Of a DNA stretch of 64,000 nucleotides, positions 16,451 to 24,546 are shown piece by piece (positions within the stretch are counted from its first letter, which is position 1; the number at the start of each line of letters is the position of its first letter). The position numbers were made by a program, and so were the translations under genes. This DNA comes from Acinetobacter sp. XS-4 (GTDB lineage: Bacteria > Pseudomonadota > Gammaproteobacteria > Pseudomonadales > Moraxellaceae). The notes beneath the pieces are model-generated. The model was not told where the DNA came from and did not search any database. It was given only the letters and a program-made list of their open reading frames with translations. The DNA is taken from the NCBI RefSeq assembly GCF_023920705.1, contig NZ_CP094657.1, positions 3,410,001 to 3,474,000 on the forward strand. Reading direction: 5' to 3'.

Positions 16451-16570
16451 CTAATCTAAATCCTTCTTACAATGACTCACTGCCCTATCCTGCATACATA
16501 CACTTAAGTAATTCGAGTATCTAAAAGCATCTTCCAATGAATTTATCAAATCTATATGCTCTTTCTTCAT
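16451..16570 (-). CDS. Possible 39-aa ORF or gene fragment
   Basis: The frame MKKEHIDLINSLEDAFRYSN continues to a C-terminus AVSHCKKDLD. Codon use looks normal, but there is no good ribosome site. It lies between the duplicated terminator and the TetR gene. It may be the remnant of a longer protein lost when the cassette was exchanged. Confidence 0.25.
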   Translation of the reverse strand: MKKEHIDLINSLEDAFRYSNYLSVCMQDRAVSHCKKDLD

Positions 16571-16611
16571 AATGACATGGGTTGTGCCGCTGTAACATTG
16601 GCTTATGTCCG

Positions 16612-17211
16612 CTAGCTCAAATCCAAATAACCAAATACAGCTTTTTCAACTCGCTGCTGTAAATGATTTAAATCACTTTCCCCAGCTATGCCTGCCGCGT
16701 TAATCATTCCTTTACTTAAAGCAATCACATCTTGTGCGGCTAACTGTGCATGTGAAATACCCGAACGTATAAACAGATCGGAAATTATGGTTTCAAGTTC
16801 GTGTTGATGCTCATTTTCCTCAGTGTCTTTACCAATGATTTCAGAAGCAAACTCTAAGGTTCGTGCCAACTGCGGACGGCTTAATTGATGTTGCACAGCA
16901 GCGTGTATGGTGAGTTTTAGTTTTTCTTTTAAGTCTGCGGCGTCATGTTGCTGTATGGCTTCAACGATACGATTTGAAAGCTTGGCGCGCTCACGTCGAA
17001 TTAACTCGACGATTAAGGCATCTTTAGAAGGAAAGTATTGATATAGGCTACCAATGCTTACGCCAGCAAGTTCAGCCACGGCATTTGTGTTAAATCCAGC
17101 AAAGCCTAAAGACTCCAGAATGCGAGCAGCCGCCTCTAAAATTGCTTCAAAAGTAGCCACTGAGCGTGCTTGACGCGGGCGTTTGCGTGGGTCTGGAAGT
17201 GTTTCTGACAT
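16612..17211 (-). CDS. TetR/AcrR-family transcriptional regulator
   Basis: About 199 residues from the ATG at 17211 (MSETLPDPRKRPRQARSVAT). The frame is open 13 codons further, but that would run through a likely operator. The helix-turn-helix is AELAGVSIGSLYQYFPSKDA (about 47-66), and the C-terminal ligand domain ends LQQRVEKAVFGYLDLS. It is divergent from the darcynin gene, so that gene and itself are the likely targets. Its 3' end is present three times in the window (here, 15521 and a faint relic at 4351), as if it were a repeated recombination point. Confidence 0.88.
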   Translation of the reverse strand: MSETLPDPRKRPRQARSVATFEAILEAAARILESLGFAGFNTNAVAELAGVSIGSLYQYFPSKDALIVELIRRERAKLSNRIVEAIQQHDAADLKEKLKLTIHAAVQHQLSRPQLARTLEFASEIIGKDTEENEHQHELETIISDLFIRSGISHAQLAAQDVIALSKGMINAAGIAGESDLNHLQQRVEKAVFGYLDLS

Positions 17212-17235
17212 GAGCCGAAATACGAGTATGTAATG

Positions 17236-17265
17236 TGAGTAATCACTCATATACTGACTGAGTCA
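17236..17265. promoter_or_regulatory. Candidate TetR operator between tetR and darcynin gene
   Basis: Two short inverted repeats lie side by side: tgagt-aatc-actca (17236-17249) and tgac-tga-gtca (17255-17265). They lie just upstream of the preferred TetR start and within the divergent promoter region, where an autoregulating TetR protein would bind. Confidence 0.45.
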
Positions 17266-17332
17266 TGTTGATATGACAAGCAAATGCTGTCTTTTCAATT
17301 GAACTATAACTCGGCCCAGTCATGGAGTGGTT

Positions 17333-17665
17333 ATGTCTAGAACCTATACTTTTTTTATTCATTTAAGAGCTTTGCCTGCTTGGTTGGCTTTAGCTCGTGA
17401 AAAGCGGGCTGAGTTTAGTACACAGAAGCTTGAACCTATTTTTGCGAAGTACCCAACTGTAAAAGTTCGGTGGTATGACGTTGAAGCGTTTAGCACTAAA
17501 GCCAGTGATATTGCTGTGTTTGAGACCACATCTCTACAAGATTATTATTTTGTGATTGATGCCATTCGAGACTCTGAGTTTTGTACAGTGCCCTACTTTG
17601 AGTTTGTAGAGATTATTCCTGCAATTGAAGATGGGTATGTGGAGTATGAAGAATGTTTCTCGTAA
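17333..17665 (+). CDS. Darcynin-family protein
   Basis: 110 residues from the ATG at 17333, with GGAG five bases upstream; a GTG two codons earlier is less likely. [20 protein letters not shown] and the later [20 protein letters not shown] fit the darcynin family, small ferredoxin-like-fold proteins of unknown function common in Acinetobacter. There is no signal peptide. It is paired divergently with the TetR gene, probably its repressor. Such dimeric alpha-beta barrel-like proteins can be monooxygenases or binding proteins; the role is not known. Confidence 0.75.
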   Translation: MSRTYTFFIHLRALPAWLALAREKRAEFSTQKLEPIFAKYPTVKVRWYDVEAFSTKASDIAVFETTSLQDYYFVIDAIRDSEFCTVPYFEFVEIIPAIEDGYVEYEECFS

Positions 17666-17775
17666 AAACGCGTATAACTTTTTATCAAACCAGTGATGCA
17701 CAAGCCAGTAATTTTATGGCTATGCCTAAGGTAATAGCCATCGTAAAATCTAGCTTTATTTCGAGTTTTTTATAT

Positions 17776-18477
17776 CTATTTAATGTAGCTATTCTTTTTA
17801 AAAACTTGTTTGAAACTTAAAGGAATATTTTGTGTATTAGGTATATGCCCAAAGAAATGCTCATCTTTTGTTTGGAAAAAAATATCAAAGCTTTGACTCA
17901 TAAATGGATCGACTTCACTTTGTTTTTGGTAAATTGGTGTAAGCCTATTGATATAATAATTGATCCAATCAACTTGATTTGAAAAATAAGAATAATCTTT
18001 AAGGTCAAAATATAGGCTATCCAAGTTATCCGCAATCAATTCTACATTTGGATGAAACAACCAAATAATAATCTCCATAGGAGAAACTTTTTTCAGCGTA
18101 TGCTGGGATGTTTTATCAAATCTTTCAATTTTATATAATTGTGCACCAGATTGACTATAACTAGTGCAAAGTAGTTTTCCATTATGAACTTGATCAAGGT
18201 CTTGACCTAATTCTAAGGTACGTATTCTCTTAGAAATATCTAGACATTCAGGTAAAGTTATTAATTTAGATTTTGCTATATTTTTAAATATATCAACTGA
18301 TTGCTGAACCACTCTTGATTCGCCAGTACCAGTAATAATACCTTGCTCCCAAGCGTATAACTTCGAGTAATGTGTAGTAGAAAGCTCCACATCTAAGGTT
18401 TCATTTACAGTTACTCTTTTATTGTCAACTGCAACAATAATGCTATCGTTTAATTGAATAGCTAAGATGAAAGTCAT
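17776..18477 (-). CDS. Proteasome-like (Ntn-hydrolase-like) protein of unknown role
   Basis: 233 residues. After Met comes Thr2 (MTFILAIQ), then DSIIVAVDNKRVT, and later SKLYAWEQGIITGTGESRVV. This spacing resembles proteasome beta subunits, where Thr1 is the nucleophile, ADxR follows on strand 2, and a K-I-x-x-G-x-x-G-x-x-A segment follows. If Met is removed, Thr2 could be the catalytic nucleophile. The C-terminal half (WLFHPNVELIADN onwards) is unrelated to anything I know. It is divergent from the VgrG-tail gene by 95 bp, and may be an immunity or accessory protein of that cassette. The fold call is inference from pattern only. Confidence 0.5.
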   Translation of the reverse strand: MTFILAIQLNDSIIVAVDNKRVTVNETLDVELSTTHYSKLYAWEQGIITGTGESRVVQQSVDIFKNIAKSKLITLPECLDISKRIRTLELGQDLDQVHNGKLLCTSYSQSGAQLYKIERFDKTSQHTLKKVSPMEIIIWLFHPNVELIADNLDSLYFDLKDYSYFSNQVDWINYYINRLTPIYQKQSEVDPFMSQSFDIFFQTKDEHFFGHIPNTQNIPLSFKQVFKKNSYIK

Positions 18478-18572
18478 ATTTTACGTAAAATAACGAGACA
18501 TTTGATATACATTTATTTTAGGCTATATCTATGCAAAGTTCTGAATATTTTTTATAAAAATTGAGGTTATTA

Positions 18573-19259
18573 ATGGCTGGTGGTTCTCAAATCATTATTA
18601 ATAAAGATGGTATTACCCTGATTACACCAGGAAAATTTGAGCCGAAAGCTGGACAACACCTTTTTAAAAGTGGTGAAAAGGCTAATTTTTCTTTGCCAGA
18701 AATCCCTAATGTTCAATCTCCTTTTAGTAATAAATTAGATGTTTATAATCTATTTAAGGAAACATCTCATATTAAATATTCTGTTTTACATTCAAATGGA
18801 CAAGTAAAAACTGGCTTCCTTGACCAGTATGGTAGGACTGGACGCATCAGATCTCAGGAACAGGAAAAAGTTAAAGTTCTGATTGGTGGCGATGAATGGC
18901 ACTATTATATTAGCCGTTTTGGTGGAACTATTGAGGATAATACTTATATTAAATTCCTAGATTTTATAGGAGATCCTATACCAAATTTAGAATTTAACTT
19001 AAGCAATGATAATAATAAAACTCTTATGGAATGTAGAACAAATAATGATGGTGAAGCCGTATTTGTATGTCCTAAAGATGACTTTCCAATCCTATCCGTT
19101 AAAAGTTTAATTACTAATGAATTTAAGCCAATACTAAGAATAGAAAATAACTTAGTAAGAGAAATAATTTTAGTAAGTCCTAAGATCTTAAAAGAAATCG
19201 ATTTATTACAAGAAACAGATGAGAAAGGCGATTATTTAAGAAGTAACTATCATAAATAA
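18573..19259 (+). CDS. Orphan VgrG C-terminal end (DUF2345 tail) with transthyretin-like extension
   Basis: About 228 residues from the ATG at 18573 (TTGAGG upstream). The first 45 residues, MAGGSQIIINKDGITLI then TPGKFEPKAGQHLFKSGEKA, are the usual C-terminal end of Acinetobacter VgrG spike proteins, but here they stand alone without the gp27/gp5-like body. Residues about 135-205 (FLDFIGDPIPNLEFNLSN, then NNDGEAVFVCP) look like a transthyretin/carboxypeptidase-regulatory-like beta sandwich, a domain that on VgrG proteins docks effectors. It may be a displaced VgrG 3' end captured with its effector genes, or a free adaptor. The effector-like gene follows 33 bp downstream. Confidence 0.65.
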   Translation: MAGGSQIIINKDGITLITPGKFEPKAGQHLFKSGEKANFSLPEIPNVQSPFSNKLDVYNLFKETSHIKYSVLHSNGQVKTGFLDQYGRTGRIRSQEQEKVKVLIGGDEWHYYISRFGGTIEDNTYIKFLDFIGDPIPNLEFNLSNDNNKTLMECRTNNDGEAVFVCPKDDFPILSVKSLITNEFKPILRIENNLVREIILVSPKILKEIDLLQETDEKGDYLRSNYHK

Positions 19260-19292
19260 TTGAATATTCAAAAAGTATTGTGAGTGATAAAG

Positions 19293-20072
19293 ATGGCAAA
19301 TGAACAGAAAGATTTACAACAGAAAGTAAACCAAAATGGTAGGCCTGTTTCAGTGTTTACTAGAGAACATCTCGAAACAGCTGCTAATGTAGCCTCAGAA
19401 TCTTCAGATATATTAGGTTATTTAAAAGATGGAACTTCTGTTGTAGATAATTACAATTTTAGATGGGGTCTTATCCACTCAAAAAATACGCCTTTGTTTA
19501 GTAAAGAAAGGTTAGAAAAAGCTAGGGAATTCCGATTTTATAAAGAAAACCCTCAGACAGGACGAATTTTTAAAGGTAATCAGCATACAAAAGTATTCGA
19601 TACTAAAAAATTCGGAACCAAGATTGATAAATTAGGGTCAAAAGCAGGTAATTTTGGAGATGGAGTAGAGTTAGCATTAGCTATTGTCGATAGAAACCCT
19701 GAAGCCCTTGCAACAAAATCTTCTACATTAGTGCTATCTAAAGCTGGAGAAAAAACGGGTGAAGTTGCTGGACTTGCTGCTGCTGGAAAATGTGCAAAAG
19801 TAGCAATAAAACGGTTAGATCCTAGAAAAGCTACAGTTGTTGGTCTCACCTGTGCTGGTGCAGCCATAGGTGTGAAATACTGGTTAAAAGACAAAGGAGA
19901 TGAGTTAGGAAATACGGTTGGAAAAACAAATACTGCCATCCAGACAGCTCAAGGCGTTCTCGATGCAGTAGACATATTGGATCAAGTTGAGACAAAAGCG
20001 GCTGAGAGAGAGAGACAAGAGGCTATAAAAAAAGATCCAATGGTAGAATGGCATATAGTTGGAGCAGATTAA
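19293..20072 (+). CDS. Putative type VI effector-like protein with glycine/alanine-rich membrane segment
   Basis: 259 residues from the ATG at 19293. The middle to C-terminal part holds two small-residue-rich stretches (GEVAGLAAAGKCAKVAI and ATVVGLTCAGAAIGVKYWL) that resemble membrane-inserting helices of pore-forming or membrane-tethered effectors. The N-terminus is charged, without a signal peptide. The gene lies directly after the orphan VgrG tail and before a Sel1 lipoprotein, an arrangement seen for VgrG-linked effectors and their partners. I recognise no toxin domain, so the effector role is inferred from position and composition. Confidence 0.45.
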   Translation: MANEQKDLQQKVNQNGRPVSVFTREHLETAANVASESSDILGYLKDGTSVVDNYNFRWGLIHSKNTPLFSKERLEKAREFRFYKENPQTGRIFKGNQHTKVFDTKKFGTKIDKLGSKAGNFGDGVELALAIVDRNPEALATKSSTLVLSKAGEKTGEVAGLAAAGKCAKVAIKRLDPRKATVVGLTCAGAAIGVKYWLKDKGDELGNTVGKTNTAIQTAQGVLDAVDILDQVETKAAERERQEAIKKDPMVEWHIVGAD

Positions 20073-20089
20073 TTTAAAAGAGATATATT

Positions 20090-20869
20090 ATGAATTTAAA
20101 GTATTTAATGATTTCTAGCCTCATAAGTATATTTTTATTAGGTAGTGCAGGCTGCTCAGAACCTATTCCCCCACAAAATAAGACTCAAAGTGAAGCAAGC
20201 CAATTATATGAACAAGGCGGTAAATATTTTTTAGGTAAAGATGCTCCTAAAGATTATCAAAAAGCTTTTTCTTATTTCCAAATGGCAGCTGAAAAAGGCT
20301 TACCTATTGCACAAAATGATTTAGCAGGAATGTATTCCAAAGGAATAGGTACCCCGAAAAATGAAGAAAAAGCTTACTATTGGTATGAGAAAGCTGCTAA
20401 AAACAACTTTCCGGAAGCTCAATATAATTTGGGTTTGATGTACGATAATGGCTATTATGTAAATAAAGATAGATCAAAAGCTTTAGAATTTTATAAATTA
20501 TCTTCTGATCAAGGATATGCTAAAGCTCAATATAATTTAGCAAATGCTTATCTTTCAGGGAATGGAATAAATAAAGATATTAATTTAGCTCTAGAATTAT
20601 ATAAGAAAGCTGCGGATCAAAATCTTTCTGAAGCTCAATATAATTTAGCAAATATTTATTCTGATGGCAGTCTAGTTAAACAAGATAATGAAAAAGCTCT
20701 AGAGTTATATACAAAGGTAGCAGAAAAAGGCGTACCTGAGGCTCAAAATAACCTCGCCTATATGTATGCTAATGTTTACTCAGATTATGAAAAAGCAAAA
20801 TTTTGGTTCCAAAAATCTGCCGACAATGGATATGAGCCAGCAAAAGAAGCTTTAGAACAGTTCCAATAG
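20090..20869 (+). CDS. Sel1-repeat lipoprotein
   Basis: 259 residues. The N-terminus MNLKYLMISSLISIFLLGSAGC has a lipobox, so C22 should be lipidated. From about residue 45 there are six Sel1-like repeats (for example FQMAAEKGLPIAQNDLAGMY and YKKAADQNLSEAQYNLANIY), each an alpha-alpha hairpin used for protein-protein contacts. Sel1 lipoproteins often accompany secreted effectors as periplasmic immunity proteins. The 17-bp gap from the effector-like gene supports co-transcription. An immunity role is plausible but untested. Confidence 0.8.
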   Translation: MNLKYLMISSLISIFLLGSAGCSEPIPPQNKTQSEASQLYEQGGKYFLGKDAPKDYQKAFSYFQMAAEKGLPIAQNDLAGMYSKGIGTPKNEEKAYYWYEKAAKNNFPEAQYNLGLMYDNGYYVNKDRSKALEFYKLSSDQGYAKAQYNLANAYLSGNGINKDINLALELYKKAADQNLSEAQYNLANIYSDGSLVKQDNEKALELYTKVAEKGVPEAQNNLAYMYANVYSDYEKAKFWFQKSADNGYEPAKEALEQFQ

Positions 20870-20880
20870 TTCTAAGTAAT

Positions 20881-21408
20881 TTACTTCTTAGAAGTCACCA
20901 TCAAATATACAATTAATCCAATTAAGACCAAGAATATTAACTGAATCTCTAAAAAAAGGTTTATCATCCATGAGTTTCTAAATGATAAACCTTTTTTTGT
21001 TATTAATATTTTCGATTTTTTTGTATCTTGTGAAATAAAAACTTTTATTTCATTCTTTTTCTTTATCTCATTAAATATAGATACATTTTGGTCTTTCATC
21101 TCATCACAATTCTCAGAAATAAACAATCTATATACAACCAAAAAATCTTTTTCTTCTGATTTATAAACTTTATTTTGATATGTATATTGATACCTTATAT
21201 CTCCACGAGCACTTCTATCCATTCCTCGTCGCCAATATTTTCTTTTACAATAAACGTTATAATCTAAAATTTCATAATCTTTTATCTCAATCCAGTCAGG
21301 ATGAAATAATTTAAAAACTTTTGATTGTAGGTTAAAAGATGAAGTTACAACTAATAAAATAAGAAAAACAGCTAGTAAGGATAAAATAATTTTTATAAAT
21401 AATTTCAT
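20881..21408 (-). CDS. DUF3592-like membrane protein
   Basis: 175 residues with one membrane segment near the N-terminus (IILSLLAVFLILLVVTS) and another at the C-terminus (LIFLVLIGLIVYLMV). The domain between contains RYQYTYQNKVYKSEE, the strand pattern of DUF3592 proteins, and would face the periplasm. The gene converges with the Sel1 lipoprotein, 11 bp away. Membrane proteins of this type occur in polymorphic-toxin clusters, perhaps as immunity partners. I assign no function. Confidence 0.5.
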   Translation of the reverse strand: MKLFIKIILSLLAVFLILLVVTSSFNLQSKVFKLFHPDWIEIKDYEILDYNVYCKRKYWRRGMDRSARGDIRYQYTYQNKVYKSEEKDFLVVYRLFISENCDEMKDQNVSIFNEIKKKNEIKVFISQDTKKSKILITKKGLSFRNSWMINLFLEIQLIFLVLIGLIVYLMVTSKK

Positions 21409-21559
21409 TATTAATATATATCCCGATCAAAATAAAAGAATTTCAACTCAACTAAAAATAATATATAAATATGTTTCATATACTCTTAGCGGGTAAATAT
21501 TAGCATGAAAAAAAATTTTTATTGAATAACCTTAAGTATAGTTACCGTATACTATTTTA

Positions 21560-22117
21560 TTATTTATACCCCCTCCCCCAAAACCTCTCCAACACCACAT
21601 CCCGTTCATCCACACGATTTGAACTCAAAACCTGTAACATCAAGCCATCAATTAGGTTTAAAACCATGTTGGCATCGGGGTTAAATGCATTGGTTTCCAG
21701 ACTAAAGACCAAATCAAAAAGCTCTCGAAGTAGCCATTTCCGATATTCAACGGCTATGCGGTAAGCCGTTGGATAAAGCTGTTTGATCTCAAATATGGCT
21801 TTAAACAACAGGTGGTAAAGGCTATTTACATCAACATGTAAACGCACAATTTCTTTAAGTTTATCACTTGGTTTTGGGTAGCGGTGTGAATAGACAATTG
21901 CCAGTACTTCTTCTTTCAGTCGGCTTTTTTGAAAGCTTATGCAGGTTTCAACGAGCTTTTCTTTTGAGTGGAAGTAGTTATAAAGCGTGGCTTTAGGAAT
22001 TTTAGTTTCTTTGGCAATCAGGTCTACGCCCGTGTTGTGAAATCCATAGTGATTAAATAGATCTACTGCGCTATGAATAACTTTTAATTTTTTTGAAGCC
22101 GTTTCTAAAGTTGGCAT
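21560..22117 (-). CDS. TetR/AcrR-family transcriptional regulator
   Basis: 185 residues from the ATG at 22117 (MPTLETASKKLKVIHSAVDL). The longer open frame adds 36 residues that look non-coding. The helix-turn-helix is IAKETKIPKATLYNYFHSKE, about residues 33-52. The C-terminal domain is helical, with a segment that matches AcuR/YbjK-like relatives only loosely. No divergent target gene adjoins it, only the structured region at 22330-22610. Its ligand is unknown. Confidence 0.82.
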   Translation of the reverse strand: MPTLETASKKLKVIHSAVDLFNHYGFHNTGVDLIAKETKIPKATLYNYFHSKEKLVETCISFQKSRLKEEVLAIVYSHRYPKPSDKLKEIVRLHVDVNSLYHLLFKAIFEIKQLYPTAYRIAVEYRKWLLRELFDLVFSLETNAFNPDANMVLNLIDGLMLQVLSSNRVDERDVVLERFWGRGYK

Positions 22118-22329
22118 AGTTTTACCATTATAAAAATAAGTTGTTATGTCTGGCTGAGATAAAAAGCCTGTGCCCTTTCTGGGAGAAAAAAAGGCACAGC
22201 AAAGCCGTAAGACGATGCTTGGCACATCTCAAGTTTTGTTGTTGCTAAGTTTTAAGTAAAAATGACTTAAAGCCTGAAAACCCTACGGCGTTCAAGCTGC
22301 TGTAATTTTTTAAGCTGTGTTGTTATAAC

Positions 22330-22610
22330 TTTTGGCAATGAGTGCCAAAAAATGATGGATGTGCATAGCCAACTCCTGATTTTGGGAGTTCTGCCAAAGC
22401 ATTCATTTGGAATTATGGTGGCAGAACGAAAGAGGGTTGACAGACTGGTTTTCGAGAACCCAGCACGCACGAAGGCGTCCCCCTTCCGTCCTACCGCTAC
22501 AAAAAGGGAGACGAGTGGGTATACATCAAAAAAAACAAGTCTTTTCAATGTACTCGAAAAAACAGCCTGTCAAAGCCGGCTGGCAATGTGGCCAGCAGGC
22601 AAAGGATAAT
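22330..22610 (+). ncRNA. Structured region, possible P4-like phage immunity/ash relic
   Basis: Several nested inverted repeats lie in a row: tttggca/tgccaaa (22331-22349), aactcc/ggagtt (22371-22390), gttctgcca/tggcagaac (22388-22427) and gctggc/gccagc near 22580. Several overlapping Arg/Pro/Thr-rich reading frames cover the same bases. P4-like satellite phages have this look in their immunity region, where a processed CI RNA overlaps the ash/icd frames. The idea fits but needs a covariance search, since no integrase or other phage gene is near. Confidence 0.35.
22352..22609 (+). CDS. Possible Ash-like small protein (85 aa)
   Basis: The frame starts MMDVHSQLLILGVLPKHSFG and contains RTKASPFRPTATKRETSGYT, a composition like Ash/Icd-type proteins of P4-like satellite phages, which are translated across the immunity RNA. 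A second frame (22407-22688) overlaps it. Neither has a good ribosome site. It may be a relic or an artefact of a structured RNA. Kept at low confidence. Confidence 0.35.
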   Translation: MMDVHSQLLILGVLPKHSFGIMVAERKRVDRLVFENPARTKASPFRPTATKRETSGYTSKKTSLFNVLEKTACQSRLAMWPAGKG

Positions 22611-22802
22611 CCGAGAGTTGATAGGTGTCAATGTAGCTTTTATGACAAGCATTTAAATTTATTATTATTTTTCATTAGATTAACTTAATTATTATTTTAG
22701 ATATTATATTTAATTGTATTTTTAAATTAAATGAAGCGATCCATGCTTATTCATTTCTATCTTTTAACTTTTTAATGTGCGAATACACAGCGGAAAGTCG
22801 GT

Positions 22803-23294
22803 TTAGACAATCTCCGTCTGCCCCACTTGGTGATAAGCACGATTAAAATAAACCAAACTTTGGTCATGCTGGCTTTGTTTAATCGCCACAATCGGACAAA
22901 TAAGAATAGTGTGTGTGCCCACTTGTTGAACTTGCTCAATCTCGCAATCGAAACTTACCAAAGCATCATCTAACACAGGTGAACCCGTTTCTAACTCAAT
23001 CCATGCGCCATGTTTAAAGCGTTCTTCTGGCGTGAGCTTAGATGAAAATGCTTTTGAAATATGTTCGTGGTGTGCGCCTAAAACATTCACAGTTAAGATT
23101 TTGTTATCTAGGAAATGTGCATGTGAACTCGCAGATTGGTTCATACACACCAATAATGTCGGAGGTGTGTCAGTCACACTACAAACAGCAGAGGCAGTAA
23201 ATCCAAAACGGCCAGACATGCCTGCCGTAGTCACAACACTAACCGCACTTGTGAGTAAAGACATTGCATTTCTAAAGTCTGTTGCTTGAACCAT
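22803..23294 (-). CDS. Flavin reductase-like protein of the MesD/MesX locus
   Basis: 163 residues from the ATG at 23294 (AGGAAT upstream); the open frame is 28 codons longer. It is a split-barrel flavin reductase: FGFTASAVCSVTDTPPTLLV, GAHHEHISKAFSS and the C-terminal VYFNRAYHQV are characteristic. Such enzymes use NAD(P)H to supply reduced FMN or FAD to a partner oxygenase. It lies downstream of mesX and mesD in the same direction. Since MesD needs oxygen and MesX, a reductase supplying reduced flavin to that system is plausible but inferred. An inverted repeat separates it from mesD. Confidence 0.82.
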   Translation of the reverse strand: MVQATDFRNAMSLLTSAVSVVTTAGMSGRFGFTASAVCSVTDTPPTLLVCMNQSASSHAHFLDNKILTVNVLGAHHEHISKAFSSKLTPEERFKHGAWIELETGSPVLDDALVSFDCEIEQVQQVGTHTILICPIVAIKQSQHDQSLVYFNRAYHQVGQTEIV

Positions 23295-23414
23295 GACATT
23301 ATTCCTAAATTGAATCGTACCTTGTCCTGAGGGTTTGCTATACCGCCCAACTCCATCAGGAAGGTACTTTATCAACATGAGTCCTGATTAGAACTACATG
23401 TAGTAAGTAAAATG

Positions 23415-23459
23415 AGGGTTACTTGTTTGATTATCAACTGCCATCAAAAAAGTAACCCT
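23415..23459 (-). promoter_or_regulatory. Inverted repeat between mesD and the flavin reductase gene
   Basis: agggttactt (23415-23424) and aagtaaccct (23450-23459) are perfectly complementary, with a 25-base loop. A partial terminator or processing site could lower expression of the reductase relative to mesD. The minus-strand tail is not U-rich, so a full terminator is unlikely. Confidence 0.4.
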
Positions 23460-23481
23460 TTATACCACTTATTGGTAAATA

Positions 23482-24525
23482 TTAAGCAGTAAGATCAAAA
23501 CCAGTAAGTTCTCTGCGAACGATTTCTGCACCTGCCGTTAAAGCATTTAGCTTGCCACGTGCCACTTCACGTGAAAGAGGCGCCATACCACAGTTTGTGC
23601 AAGGGTAAAGCTTGTCAGCATCTACAAACTGAAGCGCTTTACGAAGTGTGTTCGCCACTTCTTCTGGTGTTTCAATTTGGTTAGATGCAACATCAATTGC
23701 GCCGACCATCACTTTTTTACCGCGAATGAGTTCGAGCAAATCGATAGGCACATGTGAGTTGTGACATTCTAACGAGATAATATCGATGTTAGATTTTTGC
23801 AGTTTCGGGAAAGCTTCTTCGTACTGGCGCCATTCTGAACCAAGTGTCTTTTTCCAGTCAGTGTTGGCTTTAATGCCGTAACCATAGCAAATGTGAACCG
23901 CAGTTTCACACTTAAGACCTTCAATTGCACGCTCTAAAGTCGCAACGCCCCAATCATTTACTTCGTCAAAGAATACGTTAAATGCTGGTTCGTCAAACTG
24001 AATAATATCTACACCAGCAGCTTCTAACTCACGTGCTTCTTGGTTCAAAATTTTTGCAAATTCCCAAGCAAGTTTTTCACGGCTCTTGTAGTGACCATCG
24101 TAAAGCGTATCAATCATGGTCATTGGGCCAGGTAATGCCCACTTAATTGGTTGATCAGTTTGCTGACGTAAAAACTTAGCATCTTCAACAAACACAGGCT
24201 TTTGACGAGACACTGCACCTACTACAGACGGTACGCTTGCGTCGTAACGGTCACGAATTCGAACTGTTTCGCGCTTCTCAAAATCTACGCCATTTAAGTG
24301 TTCGATAAACGTGGTCACAAAGTGTTGGCGGGTTTGTTCACCATCGCTCACAATGTCGATGCCAGCAAGGCGCTGTTCGTGCAACGCTAAACGTAAAGCA
24401 TCTTTTTTACCTTCAAGTAGACCTTCGTTTTCGAGTTTCCAAGGCGACCAAAGCTTTTCAGGTTCTGCAAGCCAAGACGGTTTAGGTAAGCTGCCAGCAG
24501 TTGAAGTCGGTAGTAATTTTTTCAT
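23482..24525 (-). CDS. mesD: Folate-independent methionine synthase MesD (core-MetE type)
   Basis: 347 residues from the ATG at 24525, equal to only the C-terminal catalytic half of MetE. The zinc ligands can be seen: HIC in AVHICYGYG, the Glu in SLECHNSH, and the Cys in YPCTNCGMAPL. IQFDEPAF is the homocysteine-site region. Short MetE proteins next to a DUF1852 gene are the MesD family, known from genetics in Acinetobacter to make methionine from homocysteine without methyl-folate, and to need MesX and oxygen. The methyl donor is unsettled. The gene is 21 bp after mesX in the same direction. Confidence 0.88.
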   Translation of the reverse strand: MKKLLPTSTAGSLPKPSWLAEPEKLWSPWKLENEGLLEGKKDALRLALHEQRLAGIDIVSDGEQTRQHFVTTFIEHLNGVDFEKRETVRIRDRYDASVPSVVGAVSRQKPVFVEDAKFLRQQTDQPIKWALPGPMTMIDTLYDGHYKSREKLAWEFAKILNQEARELEAAGVDIIQFDEPAFNVFFDEVNDWGVATLERAIEGLKCETAVHICYGYGIKANTDWKKTLGSEWRQYEEAFPKLQKSNIDIISLECHNSHVPIDLLELIRGKKVMVGAIDVASNQIETPEEVANTLRKALQFVDADKLYPCTNCGMAPLSREVARGKLNALTAGAEIVRRELTGFDLTA

Positions 24526-24546
24526 GATCAATGACCTATATGTTGA

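Noticed and set aside
17212..17250. Longer start for the TetR gene at 17250
   Set aside because: It would add 13 residues through a likely operator, and the family starts near MSETLPDPRKRPRQ.
22267..22548. 93-aa minus-strand frame in the structured region
   Set aside because: It runs antisense to the better plus-strand frames, lacks a ribosome site and seems to arise from the hairpin-rich sequence.
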